Shown in pieces: positions 53,704-62,657 of a DNA stretch of 64,000 bases. The stretch is taken from positions 1 through 64,000 of the forward strand of contig CAKVBA010000005.1 in assembly GCA_934725305.1 (NCBI GenBank), written 5' to 3'. The translations under genes and the position numbers were made by a program. Below the pieces are notes generated by a model. It ran no database searches. It saw only the letters and a program-made list of their open reading frames with translations, and had not been told where the DNA came from. Numbering within the stretch: position 1 is the first letter of the stretch; every line of letters begins with the position of its first letter. Source of the stretch: an uncultured Parabacteroides sp. Its GTDB lineage: Bacteria; Bacteroidota; Bacteroidia; Bacteroidales; Tannerellaceae.

Positions 53704-55452
53704 ATGAGCGATATCAATATGAACGAAGAGGCTAAAAAGAGCCTGAACTTCATTGAAGCAATTGTTGAGAAAGATTTAGCAGAAGGTAAAAACGCGGGAC
53801 GCATACAGACCCGTTTCCCACCAGAACCCAATGGCTATCTGCACATAGGACATGCCAAGGCAATCTGTATGGACTTTGGTCTTGCCAAGCGCTATAATGG
53901 CGTTTGTAACCTGCGCTTCGACGACACCAACCCGGTCAAGGAGGATATGGAATATGTCGATTCCATCAAAGAAGACATTCAATGGCTTGGATTCCAGTGG
54001 GGCAACGAATACTACGCATCAGACTATTTCCAGCAATTATGGGACTTTGCCATCCTACTGATCAAAGAGGGAAAGGCCTATGTAGATGAACAGAGTTCTG
54101 AGGTTATCGCCTCACAAAAGGGTACGCCTACTCAGGCCGGCGTGGAAAGCCCCTATCGCAACCGCCCCATCGAAGAGAGCTTGGAGCTGTTCAACAAGAT
54201 GAATAGCGGCGAGATAGAAGAGGGTCAGATGGTGTTGCGTGCCAAAATTGATATGGCCAATCCCAATATGCACTTCCGCGATCCTATCATCTATCGTGTG
54301 ATCAAGACTCCGCACCACCGCACCGGCACTACTTGGAAAGCCTATCCGATGTATGACTTTGCCCACGGCGAAAGCGATTTCTTTGAAGGTGTGACACACT
54401 CGCTCTGTACACTGGAGTTTGTGGTGCACCGCCCGCTCTATGACCTGTTTATCGACTGGCTGAAGGAGGGAAAAGACCTGAATGACAACCGCCCACGCCA
54501 GTATGAATTCAATAAGCTGAACTTGAGCTATACGCTAATGAGCAAGCGCAACCTGCTGATCTTAGTAAAAGAGGGACTTGTTGACGGCTGGGACGATCCA
54601 CGTATGCCGACCATCTGTGCTTTCCGCCGCCGCGGTTATTCGCCGGAGTCTATCCATAAGTTTATCGACAAGATTGGTTACACCACCTACGATGCTCTGA
54701 ACGAGTTTGCCTTGCTGGAAAGTGCCGTCCGCGAAGACCTGAACACACGTGCCACCCGCGTAGCCGCCGTGTTGGATCCGGTGAAGCTGATTATCACCAA
54801 CTATCCCGAGGGCATGGTTGAAGAGATGGAGGCCATCAACAACCCCGAAGATCCGGAAGCCGGTAGCCACATAATCGAATTTAGCCGCGAATTGTGGATG
54901 GAGCGCGACGACTTTATGGAGGATGCTCCGAAGAAATATTTCCGCATGACTCCGGGTCAGGAGGTGCGCCTGAAGAATGCCTACATCGTTAAATGTACGG
55001 GCTGCAAAAAAGACGAAGAGGGCCGCGTTGTGGAGGTTTATTGTGAATACGACCCCAACACCAAGAGCGGTATGCCCGATAGCAACCGCAAGGTGAAGGG
55101 CACATTGCATTGGGTAAGTTGTGGCCATTGCCTGCCGGCCGAAGTGCGCCTGTACGACCGCTTGTGGAAGGTAGAAAACCCACGCGACGAGCTGGCCGCC
55201 ATCACCGAGGCAAAGGGTTGCACCGCATTGGAGGCGATGAAAGAGATGATCAACGCCGACTCTCTGAAGGTGCTGACCAACTGCTATGTAGAGAAGTATT
55301 TGGCCGATGCCAAACCGCTCGACTACCTGCAATTCCAGCGTATCGGCTACTTCAATGTGGATAAAGACTCTACGGCCGATAAGCTGATCTTTAACCGCAC
55401 GGTCTCTCTGAAAGATACCTGGAGCAAGGTGAAGGGGAAAGAAACCAAATAA
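53704..55452 (+). CDS. glnS: Glutaminyl-tRNA synthetase
   Basis: 582 residues. Class I motifs are PPEPNGYLHIGHAKAI (HIGH, about 39-54) and LMSKRNLLILVKEG (KMSKS-type). GlnRS-specific segments include RFPPEPNGYLHIG with FDDTNPVKEDMEYV, and the C-terminal anticodon-binding barrels from about residue 345. Slightly longer than E. coli GlnRS (554). Charges tRNA-Gln directly. A -7-like TATCTTTG lies about 30 bp upstream; the TPR gene follows after 9 bp, so the two may be co-transcribed. Confidence 0.96.
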   Translation: MSDINMNEEAKKSLNFIEAIVEKDLAEGKNAGRIQTRFPPEPNGYLHIGHAKAICMDFGLAKRYNGVCNLRFDDTNPVKEDMEYVDSIKEDIQWLGFQWGNEYYASDYFQQLWDFAILLIKEGKAYVDEQSSEVIASQKGTPTQAGVESPYRNRPIEESLELFNKMNSGEIEEGQMVLRAKIDMANPNMHFRDPIIYRVIKTPHHRTGTTWKAYPMYDFAHGESDFFEGVTHSLCTLEFVVHRPLYDLFIDWLKEGKDLNDNRPRQYEFNKLNLSYTLMSKRNLLILVKEGLVDGWDDPRMPTICAFRRRGYSPESIHKFIDKIGYTTYDALNEFALLESAVREDLNTRATRVAAVLDPVKLIITNYPEGMVEEMEAINNPEDPEAGSHIIEFSRELWMERDDFMEDAPKKYFRMTPGQEVRLKNAYIVKCTGCKKDEEGRVVEVYCEYDPNTKSGMPDSNRKVKGTLHWVSCGHCLPAEVRLYDRLWKVENPRDELAAITEAKGCTALEAMKEMINADSLKVLTNCYVEKYLADAKPLDYLQFQRIGYFNVDKDSTADKLIFNRTVSLKDTWSKVKGKETK

Positions 55453-55461
55453 AAAATCTGT

Positions 55462-56919
55462 ATGAGAAAAGAGGATGTCAAAAAGATGTTGCAACACTAT
55501 CTGTCGGTCACGCGAACAGGGAAAGAGCCCTATTTCGATGCCGACCAGATTGAGGACTTATTAGACTACTTGGAAAGCATGGAAGATTTTACCTATTACA
55601 ATGAAGTTTTGGCTCTCGGGCTGAAACTTCATCCCGGTAATAGCAATCTGCTTCTCAAGAAGTGTGCACTGTATGTCTATGAAGAGCTCTATGAAAAAGC
55701 GTTGCAACTCCTCGATAGCCTCATTGATGCCGATATTGACGAATCCAACATGATCAGGCTCGAATGCTATGCCGCCATGAAGCAGTATAACAAGGTGGTT
55801 AAGTTTACCCGTCAGCTGATCGACAACCGGTATGACAACCTGGCCGAGCTGTTCGAGAATACGGCTACGGTGCTCAACGACGAAGAGATGTATAACGAGG
55901 CCTTGAACTATATCAAATGGGGACTGACGCTCTATCCCGATAGCCAGCAGCTGAAAGAGGAGCTCTGCTTCACTCTGGAGCATCTGGGCAACCTGGAGCA
56001 GGCCATCCAAGTATGTAACAACCTGATCGACGAAAGCCCCTACTCCTATCAAGACTGGGTTACTCTGGGCCATCTCTATTGCACGGCGCAGCTTTTCGAC
56101 AAGGCGATTGACGCCTTCGATTTTGCTCTGACCTGCAACGACAAGGACGAAGAGGTGTATCTGCTGAAGGGATATTGTCTCTATCGCAACGAAAGCTATG
56201 AAAAGGCGCTCGCGGTCTATTACGAATTGCTGGAGATCTCGCACAACGAGGCACTGGCCTCGGAGGTGTGGCCGCTGATCAGTAGTTGCTACATCAAGCT
56301 GGAAGAGTTTGAAAAGGGCTATAACCTGTTGAAGAAACTGATCGACGAGAAAAACGAGATGCTGGAGGCCTCTACCTACATCGATTTTGTGCGTTGTTGC
56401 ATGGAGCTCGACCACAAGAAAGAGGCACAAGAGACCCTGCGATTTGCCTCTCTGCTCTATCCGCACAACACCCACATCTTGTCGCTCTATATCCTGGCGA
56501 TGATTGAAATGGGCGATTACATTGCGACGTACAACTATATACAAAAGCTGATTGGCATCTTGCAATCAGACGACTTCAAAGGGAATCAGGAGGATGTCGA
56601 TAGCTTTATGCTGATTGGCAAGTTCCTGTTTTTGATAGGCCGATGCAAAGAGGCGGTCATCTTCTATAAAAAGGTGGAAGAGCTGAACCCCCATCAGAAG
56701 TTTATCAACGTCTATCTGTGTATGGCCTATAACCAGCTACACGACGAAGAGAATTATAACAAGTACTTCAAGAAGAGTGCCGAGAAAGAGGTTTTCGACT
56801 ATATGAAGGAGTTTTGCGTCACCGACGCACCCAAAGACATCATTGATGAGTGTCTGACTCCTATTAATGCAAAAGATTTGACCCATATTTATTTAAACAA
56901 CAAAGACAATTATAACTAA
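55462..56919 (+). CDS. Tetratricopeptide repeat protein
   Basis: 485 residues without signal peptide. At least ten TPR-like helix pairs, for example YEELYEKALQLLDSLIDADI, LAELFENTATVLNDEEMYNEAL, YSYQDWVTLGHLYCTAQLFDKAIDAF and RNESYEKALAVYYELLEIS. It is predicted to be a cytosolic helical scaffold. It stands between glnS (9 bp) and the DUF368 gene (8 bp). The order glnS-TPR-DUF368 recurs in this phylum from memory, but no function can be given from sequence. Confidence 0.85.
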   Translation: MRKEDVKKMLQHYLSVTRTGKEPYFDADQIEDLLDYLESMEDFTYYNEVLALGLKLHPGNSNLLLKKCALYVYEELYEKALQLLDSLIDADIDESNMIRLECYAAMKQYNKVVKFTRQLIDNRYDNLAELFENTATVLNDEEMYNEALNYIKWGLTLYPDSQQLKEELCFTLEHLGNLEQAIQVCNNLIDESPYSYQDWVTLGHLYCTAQLFDKAIDAFDFALTCNDKDEEVYLLKGYCLYRNESYEKALAVYYELLEISHNEALASEVWPLISSCYIKLEEFEKGYNLLKKLIDEKNEMLEASTYIDFVRCCMELDHKKEAQETLRFASLLYPHNTHILSLYILAMIEMGDYIATYNYIQKLIGILQSDDFKGNQEDVDSFMLIGKFLFLIGRCKEAVIFYKKVEELNPHQKFINVYLCMAYNQLHDEENYNKYFKKSAEKEVFDYMKEFCVTDAPKDIIDECLTPINAKDLTHIYLNNKDNYN

Positions 56920-56927
56920 ATACACTT

Positions 56928-57839
56928 ATGAACAGACATCTGAAAGACTATGCCTTGCTAATGCTTAAAGGCATGGGAATGGGTGCGGCCGATGTTGTGC
57001 CCGGAGTTTCGGGAGGCACCATTGCCTTTATCGTGGGTATCTACGAAGAGCTCATCAATTCCATCAAGAGCATTAACGGCCACTCTCTCAAACTACTTCT
57101 ATCGGGGAAGCTCGCCGCCTTCTGGAAGGCGGTTAATGCGAATTTCCTGCTTTCAATCGTTGCGGGTATCGGCATCAGTGTGTTTTCACTGGCCAAAATC
57201 ATCACCTACCTGCTGGTGACTCATCCCATCCTGGTATGGTCGTTTTTCTTTGGACTGGTGCTGGCTTCTACTTGGTTTGTATCCAAAGACATCAAGCAAT
57301 GGAACTGGAAGACGATTCTTAGCATTGTAGCCGGCTCGCTGATGGCCTTCTACATCACCGTGGCCACACCGGCCGAAACGCCGTCGAACCTGCTCTTTAT
57401 CTTCCTTTGTGGAGCCATTGCCATCTGTGCCATGATTCTTCCGGGCATCTCCGGTAGCTTCATCCTGGTACTCTTAGGCAAATATTTCTACATCATGGAG
57501 GCGGTCAAAACGCTGAATATCTCCGTTATTCTGGTCTTTATGGGCGGTGCGGCCATTGGTATCACCTCCTTCTCGCGCGTGCTCTCGTTTGCCCTCAGCA
57601 AATTTCACGACATCACCATCGCCGTGTTGGCCGGCTTTATGCTGGGTTCGCTCAACAAGGTATGGCCGTGGAAAGAGACGATCGAGACCTACACCGATAG
57701 CCATGGTGTGGTGAAGCCGTTGGTCGAGGCCAATATTCTGCCCAACCAATTCGTGATGGAAGCCATTGGTTTGATGATTTTCGGCTTTTTCCTGGTCTAT
57801 TTTATTGAGAAACTTTCGGCTAAGGAGAGCAAAAAATAA
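56928..57839 (+). CDS. DUF368 family transporter (PopT-like)
   Basis: 303 residues with about eight membrane helices. Family landmarks: GMGMGAADVVPGVSGGTIAFIVGIYEELI near the N-terminus, and LPGISGSFILVLLGKY in the middle, both with the paired GxSGG-type motifs. DUF368 proteins (PopT) have been reported to recycle undecaprenyl phosphate across the membrane in other bacteria, which would help wall and capsule synthesis. It is 8 bp after the TPR gene. The next gene has its own riboswitch. Confidence 0.88.
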   Translation: MNRHLKDYALLMLKGMGMGAADVVPGVSGGTIAFIVGIYEELINSIKSINGHSLKLLLSGKLAAFWKAVNANFLLSIVAGIGISVFSLAKIITYLLVTHPILVWSFFFGLVLASTWFVSKDIKQWNWKTILSIVAGSLMAFYITVATPAETPSNLLFIFLCGAIAICAMILPGISGSFILVLLGKYFYIMEAVKTLNISVILVFMGGAAIGITSFSRVLSFALSKFHDITIAVLAGFMLGSLNKVWPWKETIETYTDSHGVVKPLVEANILPNQFVMEAIGLMIFGFFLVYFIEKLSAKESKK

Positions 57840-57870
57840 ACATATAATACTCATATATACACACATCTTT

Positions 57871-57903
57871 TCGAGTGCTTGACAAACCTCGTTAAAAACA
57901 AGA
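57871..57903 (+). promoter_or_regulatory. Probable class I preQ1 riboswitch
   Basis: CGAG (57872-57875) pairs with CTCG (57888-57891) around a 12-nt loop, TGCTTGACAAAC, followed by TTAAAAACAAG; CAAG in the tail can pair with CTTG in the loop. This is the stem-loop/pseudoknot plan of class I preQ1 aptamers, with the same loop length as Bacillus subtilis queC and a tail like that of Thermoanaerobacter. It ends 3 bp before the start codon of a queuosine-precursor transporter, so it would mask the ribosome site. The stem is short (4 bp). Confidence 0.7.
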
Positions 57904-57906
57904 TTT

Positions 57907-58593
57907 ATGCAAAACAAAACAACGGTTTCTATACCATTTATGCTACTGGGCATACTCTTCAACGTATGCTTGGTTGCCTCCAATCTATTGGAGACCAAAG
58001 TCATTCAATTAGGTAGCATCACGGCTACCGCCGGTCTGATAGTCTTTCCCATCTCTTACATCATCAACGATTGTATCGCCGAGATTTGGGGATTCAAGAA
58101 GGCGCGTCTGATTATCTGGAGCGGATTTGCCTCCAACTTCTTAGTGATTGCCTTCGGCCAGTTGGCCGTCCGGCTTCCGGCGGCTCCCTTCTGGGAGGGC
58201 GAAGCGGGCTTCAACTTCGTCTTCGGCATGGCGCCTCGCATTGCCATTGCCAGCCTGATGGCCTTTTTGGTGGGCTCGTTTCTCAATGTCTACGTCATGA
58301 GCAGGATGAAGATTGCCTCGGGTGGCCACCACTTCTCGGCAAGGGCTATCTTGTCAACGCTGGCGGGCGAAAGCGCCGACTCGCTGATCTTCTTCCCCAT
58401 CGCCTTCCTGGGGCTGGTCCCCTTGAACGAATTGCTCATCATGATTGGCACACAAGCCGTCTTGAAGTCGGTCTATGAGGTGATAATCCTACCCGTCACA
58501 ATCCGTGTCGTCAACTACATCAAGCGTATCGACGGAAGTGATGTGTATGATGTGGACACCTCTTACAACATCCTGAAGGTAAAAGAGATCTGA
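57907..58593 (+). CDS. Queuosine precursor transporter (YhhQ/VUT family)
   Basis: 228 residues, about six membrane helices: MLLGILFNVCLVASNLLETKV, GLIVFPISYIINDCIAEIWG (family hallmark), APFWEGEAGFNFVFG, RIAIASLMAFLVGSFLNVYVMSRMK and ESADSLIFFPIAFLG. YhhQ-type proteins import preQ0 or preQ1, precursors of the tRNA base queuosine. The class I preQ1-like riboswitch immediately upstream agrees with that role. It is convergent with the HAD gene (10-bp gap). Confidence 0.92.
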   Translation: MQNKTTVSIPFMLLGILFNVCLVASNLLETKVIQLGSITATAGLIVFPISYIINDCIAEIWGFKKARLIIWSGFASNFLVIAFGQLAVRLPAAPFWEGEAGFNFVFGMAPRIAIASLMAFLVGSFLNVYVMSRMKIASGGHHFSARAILSTLAGESADSLIFFPIAFLGLVPLNELLIMIGTQAVLKSVYEVIILPVTIRVVNYIKRIDGSDVYDVDTSYNILKVKEI

Positions 58594-58602
58594 TTCCCCT
58601 CT

Positions 58603-59217
58603 CTATCGGAACAGGTGCGACCAGTCTTCGCGTGGTTGCACGTTATAGGAGTTGATCTTCAAACCCTCTGCCGCCTTGCAATTGGCCAGAGAATCATCCA
58701 GAAACAGGGTCTCTTCGGCCTGAATATGGGCATCTTCCAACACAAACTGGAAGATATCCGTATTCGGTTTCTGCATGTGAAGCTCATAGGAGAGATAGAT
58801 GCGGTCGAAGAAGTCGTCGGCCTGAAGACCACGGTAGTTGAAGTATTTTGAGGCAATCCATTGCCAATGAAGCAGGTTGGTATTGCTCAGCAAGAAGGTG
58901 TTATAGCGTTGATGCAGGTCGAGCAACAGGTCGAGCTTCTCCGTCGTTACCTCGCCCAACATCTGAATCCAGGCATCGTTGATCTCTTCATCGGTGATCT
59001 CACGCTCGGTCTTGCGGCGAATGCCGGCTCGAAAAGCATGAGGCGAAATGGTTCCCAACTCGAATTGCATAAACAATTCCTTCTGGAGATAATCACTCAC
59101 ATCATTTTGACGTATATCCGTAACACCTAATTGTGCAAAGGCATCGATACATCGAGACCAGGTAATACCGATAATCACACCGCCTAAATCCAAGATTACA
59201 TTTTTTATGCCTTCCAT
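58603..59217 (-). CDS. HAD-family hydrolase (subfamily IA, YihX-like)
   Basis: 204 residues from the ATG at 59217, which has a GAGGAA ribosome site 8 bp upstream; the longer frame adds residues not seen in the family. HAD motifs: VILDLGGVIIG (motif I, catalytic Asp), TFLLSNTNLLHWQW (motif II, Ser), QMQKPN-type HMQKPNTDIFQ (motif III, Lys), and ETLFLDDSLANCKAA (motif IV, Asp pair). Motif I has Gly in place of the second Asp, as in YihX-like sugar phosphatases. Substrate unknown, probably a small phosphate ester. Confidence 0.9.
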   Translation of the reverse strand: MEGIKNVILDLGGVIIGITWSRCIDAFAQLGVTDIRQNDVSDYLQKELFMQFELGTISPHAFRAGIRRKTEREITDEEINDAWIQMLGEVTTEKLDLLLDLHQRYNTFLLSNTNLLHWQWIASKYFNYRGLQADDFFDRIYLSYELHMQKPNTDIFQFVLEDAHIQAEETLFLDDSLANCKAAEGLKINSYNVQPREDWSHLFR

Positions 59218-59394
59218 GATAAATTCCTCTTTCATAAACAACAATGCCTCAACAAACCCCTCTACAGGGCTCTTTTTCAACACACACCGGCCGTTCACAA
59301 ATATAAACAAAATTATTACATTATATTATTATTGGTGTAACAATTTTTACATTCTGTCAACCAAAAACAACGCCAGACGACACACACCGACCGG

Positions 59395-60909
59395 CTAAAG
59401 CAGAGACCGATAGATATAGTCCATATCTACATGCTGGCGCACCAAATGGGCCAACTTGTCGTATTGTGTCTCTTTGAAGGCGGCATAATCAAACGTGGAG
59501 GCGTTGTCTGCCTCGTCGAAGCCTTCGGCCAAATGGTCGAGCACCGTGGGATTGTCAAGGATGCCATGCATATAGCTGCCCCAGCAGGTGTGATCGAGAT
59601 AATAGCCATCGGTGCGTCCGTCTTCGAGACGAACCACGGGCCGCTCTTCGGCACCCTTCTCAACGATGGTGCGCCCCATGTGTATCTCATAGCCTTTGCA
59701 GACAAGACGCTCGGCGGTATCGCTTCCCGCACATGTCGGCAAAAAGTCGAAACGGCTCTGCCGGGTCACCTTCTCCTCCTCGATAAGGGTGCGCTGGGGC
59801 AAGAGTCCCAAGCCCGGCACGGCCAACAATCCGCCTTCGATGCCGTCGGGGTCTTCGATGCGAACGCCCATCATCTGATAACCGCCACAAATCCCAACCA
59901 CCTTTTTACCGGCCTTGTGGGCTCGCACAATGGCCTCGGCAATGCCATTGGCACGCAGGCTCTGCAAATCGTTCAGGGTGTTTTTGGAACCCGGTAGCAA
60001 TATAATGTCGGCCTTCTCTATCTCCGACACATTATTGGTGTAATAGGCATTGAAACGGGGATCCATCTCCAGCACATCAAAGTCGGTAAAGTTGGACATG
60101 CGCTTGAGCAACACGATGGCCACATTGATCTTGCCCTGTTGATAGCTATTGTGCTTCATGTCCAGGGCAACCGAATCCTCCTCTTCGATCTTGATGTCCC
60201 GAAACCAAGGAATCACGCCCACCACCGGAATGCCGGTCAGCTCCTTCAGCATGGCGCGTCCCTCTTCAAACAGAGCGGCATCGCCTCTGAACTTATTGAT
60301 GATGATACCCTTCATCAAGGCACGCTCTTCGGGTCGCAACAATTCGATGGTTCCATAGACCGCCCCAAACACACCGCCCCGATCAATATCGGCCACCAGA
60401 TAGGTGGAGGCTCCGGCTTGTAGAGCCATGCGCATATTGGTGATGTCGCGATCGCGCAGATTCAGCTCAGAGATGCTTCCTGCTCCCTCGAGCACAATGG
60501 GGTTGTAGCGCTCTTCGAGACGATGAAACGAGGCAATGGCCTCTTTGAACAGCTCCTCTTTTTGTTGCTTCATGCCAAAATAGTCTTTGGCAGACATGTT
60601 GCCTACCGGTTTTCCATTCAAAACCACCTGCGAACTCTTGTCGTTGGTGGGCTTCAACAATATAGGATTCATATCGGTATGGGGCGCAATGCCACACGCC
60701 TCGGCCTGAACCACTTGGGCTCGTCCCATCTCGCCCCCTTCGGGTGTGGAATAGGAATTGAGAGACATATTTTGGGCTTTAAAGGGAGCCGGCGTGTATC
60801 CGTCTTGTAGAAAGATGCGGCAAAAGGCTGCATTTATGACACTCTTACCAGCGTCTGAACAGGTTCCGACAAACATGATCGGCTTCAAGTGTTGTTTCAT
60901 CTTTTTCAT
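59395..60909 (-). CDS. cobQ: Cobyric acid synthase
   Basis: 504 residues from the ATG at 60909 (MKKMKQHLKPIMFVG). CobQ amidates the corrin side chains in cobalamin synthesis. N-terminal dethiobiotin-synthetase-like domain: FVGTCSDAGKSVINAAFCRI (P-loop) and PFKAQNMSLNSY. C-terminal class I glutamine amidotransferase domain: KVVGICGGYQMMG with the nucleophile Cys and YMHGILDN with His. No other cobalamin gene lies nearby, so it may work with a scattered pathway. It is the first gene after a promoter-free gap of about 200 bp; the lipoprotein gene follows in the same direction, with a terminator just beyond it. Confidence 0.95.
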   Translation of the reverse strand: MKKMKQHLKPIMFVGTCSDAGKSVINAAFCRIFLQDGYTPAPFKAQNMSLNSYSTPEGGEMGRAQVVQAEACGIAPHTDMNPILLKPTNDKSSQVVLNGKPVGNMSAKDYFGMKQQKEELFKEAIASFHRLEERYNPIVLEGAGSISELNLRDRDITNMRMALQAGASTYLVADIDRGGVFGAVYGTIELLRPEERALMKGIIINKFRGDAALFEEGRAMLKELTGIPVVGVIPWFRDIKIEEEDSVALDMKHNSYQQGKINVAIVLLKRMSNFTDFDVLEMDPRFNAYYTNNVSEIEKADIILLPGSKNTLNDLQSLRANGIAEAIVRAHKAGKKVVGICGGYQMMGVRIEDPDGIEGGLLAVPGLGLLPQRTLIEEEKVTRQSRFDFLPTCAGSDTAERLVCKGYEIHMGRTIVEKGAEERPVVRLEDGRTDGYYLDHTCWGSYMHGILDNPTVLDHLAEGFDEADNASTFDYAAFKETQYDKLAHLVRQHVDMDYIYRSLL

Positions 60910-61028
60910 CTTATTTTTGCATTCGGGATACAAATCTAAAAAAAACGATTCAAACAAAGGCGAGAAAGTGGATAGTTCCTTAGAGAAAACTTACCTTTTC
61001 TGATTTCCTCAACCATCCGGGATAATTC

Positions 61029-61080
61029 CAAAAAGATGGCATACAAGGGATGATAAACCACCGCCTTCGCATGCCATCTT
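61029..61080 (-). terminator. Intrinsic terminator after the lipoprotein gene
   Basis: AAGATGGCAT (61071-61080 read on the - strand) pairs with ATGCCATCTT (61042-61033), followed by TTTTGG. It lies 31 bp beyond the stop codon of the surface lipoprotein. Confidence 0.75.
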
Positions 61081-61110
61081 ACTTATTTAGGGATATTCAC
61101 GGATATAGCA

Positions 61111-62637
61111 TCATTTAACTATGAAACAAATGTCTCCAAATTTCGTTTCATCATCTTTTTTCTTAAATATAAATTCAGCCCCAGAAGCATTATTATCTTT
61201 AACCTGAATCTCATACATGAAAAAAAGACCGTGTGTAGCAGGAACCACTGCCTTGATGCCAATGGCGTCACCGCCTGGTCTCACTATTGTAAAATAGCTA
61301 TCCGTTCTTCCTAAAGTTTTAAAACCTATTGGCTCCCATTTACCATCATACTTAATCCTAAGATATCGTTTCTCTCCTTTTTTCACATCATCGTAATAAT
61401 AGTTCAAAAGTTTATACTCGCTGAGAGGAGCATCCGGACTTTTTGCAATGTACAACTGCAACCTATCTTCAAAATAAACATCTGTCACTTTTATTTCATA
61501 TTTGCTTTTCTCTAACTCATAATAAGGAGGAAGTTTAATATTCAAGAGGGTAAAACCTTTACTATTACCACCAAAAGTGACGTCATTGTTAGATGAGGAA
61601 AGAGTATAGATTATGTCCTTGTTGTCAACATCAAATATAGCTTTATCAGAACCAGAAAATTTGACTATCTTTCCACTTTTATCCCGGAATTGAAGTTGAA
61701 TTTTCCTTGCGCGTGTAACCTCTAAAGAAGAAGACACTTTTCTCCATTTGTTACCACCGGTTGAAGACCAAAGCTCTATCTTCTTGATTTCATTTCCATT
61801 TACATACTTTCGCCACTCACTTGCCTCTGAGCCAAACGGTCCCTTTATCGTAACTTTTTGCCCAGGATTCAAGCCCTTAGAAAAATAATCCCGCGCGTAT
61901 ATTATGGTTTTATCTTTGTTAGCAATACAAAATGTATTATGGAGTGTGCCAAACTGACCCCAAGCCGTCAGTTTTTTGGTAGATGAATCATATTTATATG
62001 ATGGATCATCAAAACCTCCAAACCAGGGATCCCATCCCGGATCTAAGAATTGTGTTAAAGCAATCCAAGGTTGCACATCTGCACCATAATCCGTTTTTTG
62101 AACTAAAGTCCAACCTGGCTCCACATCCTCTACAACTAATTTAGAAACCACGCGCTCGTTCAAATTTATAGTAAACACAAGTTTATCACCAGCCCATTCA
62201 TATTTGCCCTTTTTTGTATAGACAACATCTCCATGCGTTTCACCTTTAATCTTGCCACCAGATCGCTTCCAATTCTTGCCTTCGGTGCAATAGATAGCCG
62301 TCAGCGTGCCCGATGATGAGGCAGATAGCGAACTCTTGTCGCCACCCAGCCATGAGTCAAGAAGCCATTCACCCGCACCTCTATAGGTCAGCGTAAAGGA
62401 ATTCTCCTCCGAACCAACGCACATATAAATAATGTCACCATACTCCCAAGAGCCTCTATCTGTCAGCTTGGTGGCAGGTTTTTCACCTTCATAGCCCGAC
62501 AGGGTCGCATTGACCTCTATCTTCACCTTTGAAAAGTCTCTCGGCTGATCCTTTTCCAACTCGTCTGCCGCACAACCGGACAACATGCCCACAAACAGAC
62601 AAGCTAAAAGACTATAGATATAATATATTTTCTTCAT
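61111..62637 (-). CDS. Surface lipoprotein, fimbrillin-like N-terminus
   Basis: 508 residues. A lipoprotein signal (LLACLFVGMLSGC, Cys22) leads into KVKIEVNATLSGYEG and TKLTDRGSWEYGDIIYM, a pattern like the N-terminal strand region of Bacteroidales fimbrillin-type lipoproteins (substitution of the ATR...W..GD block). The rest is beta-rich and has no known motif. It lies 20 bp after the Big_2 repeat gene in the same direction, so both are probably cell-surface proteins of one operon. Function unknown. Confidence 0.6.
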   Translation of the reverse strand: MKKIYYIYSLLACLFVGMLSGCAADELEKDQPRDFSKVKIEVNATLSGYEGEKPATKLTDRGSWEYGDIIYMCVGSEENSFTLTYRGAGEWLLDSWLGGDKSSLSASSSGTLTAIYCTEGKNWKRSGGKIKGETHGDVVYTKKGKYEWAGDKLVFTINLNERVVSKLVVEDVEPGWTLVQKTDYGADVQPWIALTQFLDPGWDPWFGGFDDPSYKYDSSTKKLTAWGQFGTLHNTFCIANKDKTIIYARDYFSKGLNPGQKVTIKGPFGSEASEWRKYVNGNEIKKIELWSSTGGNKWRKVSSSLEVTRARKIQLQFRDKSGKIVKFSGSDKAIFDVDNKDIIYTLSSSNNDVTFGGNSKGFTLLNIKLPPYYELEKSKYEIKVTDVYFEDRLQLYIAKSPDAPLSEYKLLNYYYDDVKKGEKRYLRIKYDGKWEPIGFKTLGRTDSYFTIVRPGGDAIGIKAVVPATHGLFFMYEIQVKDNNASGAEFIFKKKDDETKFGDICFIVK

Positions 62638-62657
62638 AATACATTCGTTTTATTCTG

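Noticed and set aside
54562..55497. 311-residue frame on the - strand over glnS
   Set aside because: Antisense to glnS, no motif; long reverse frames are common here.
55561..56565. 334-residue frame on the - strand over the TPR gene
   Set aside because: Antisense to the TPR gene and explained by its codon use.
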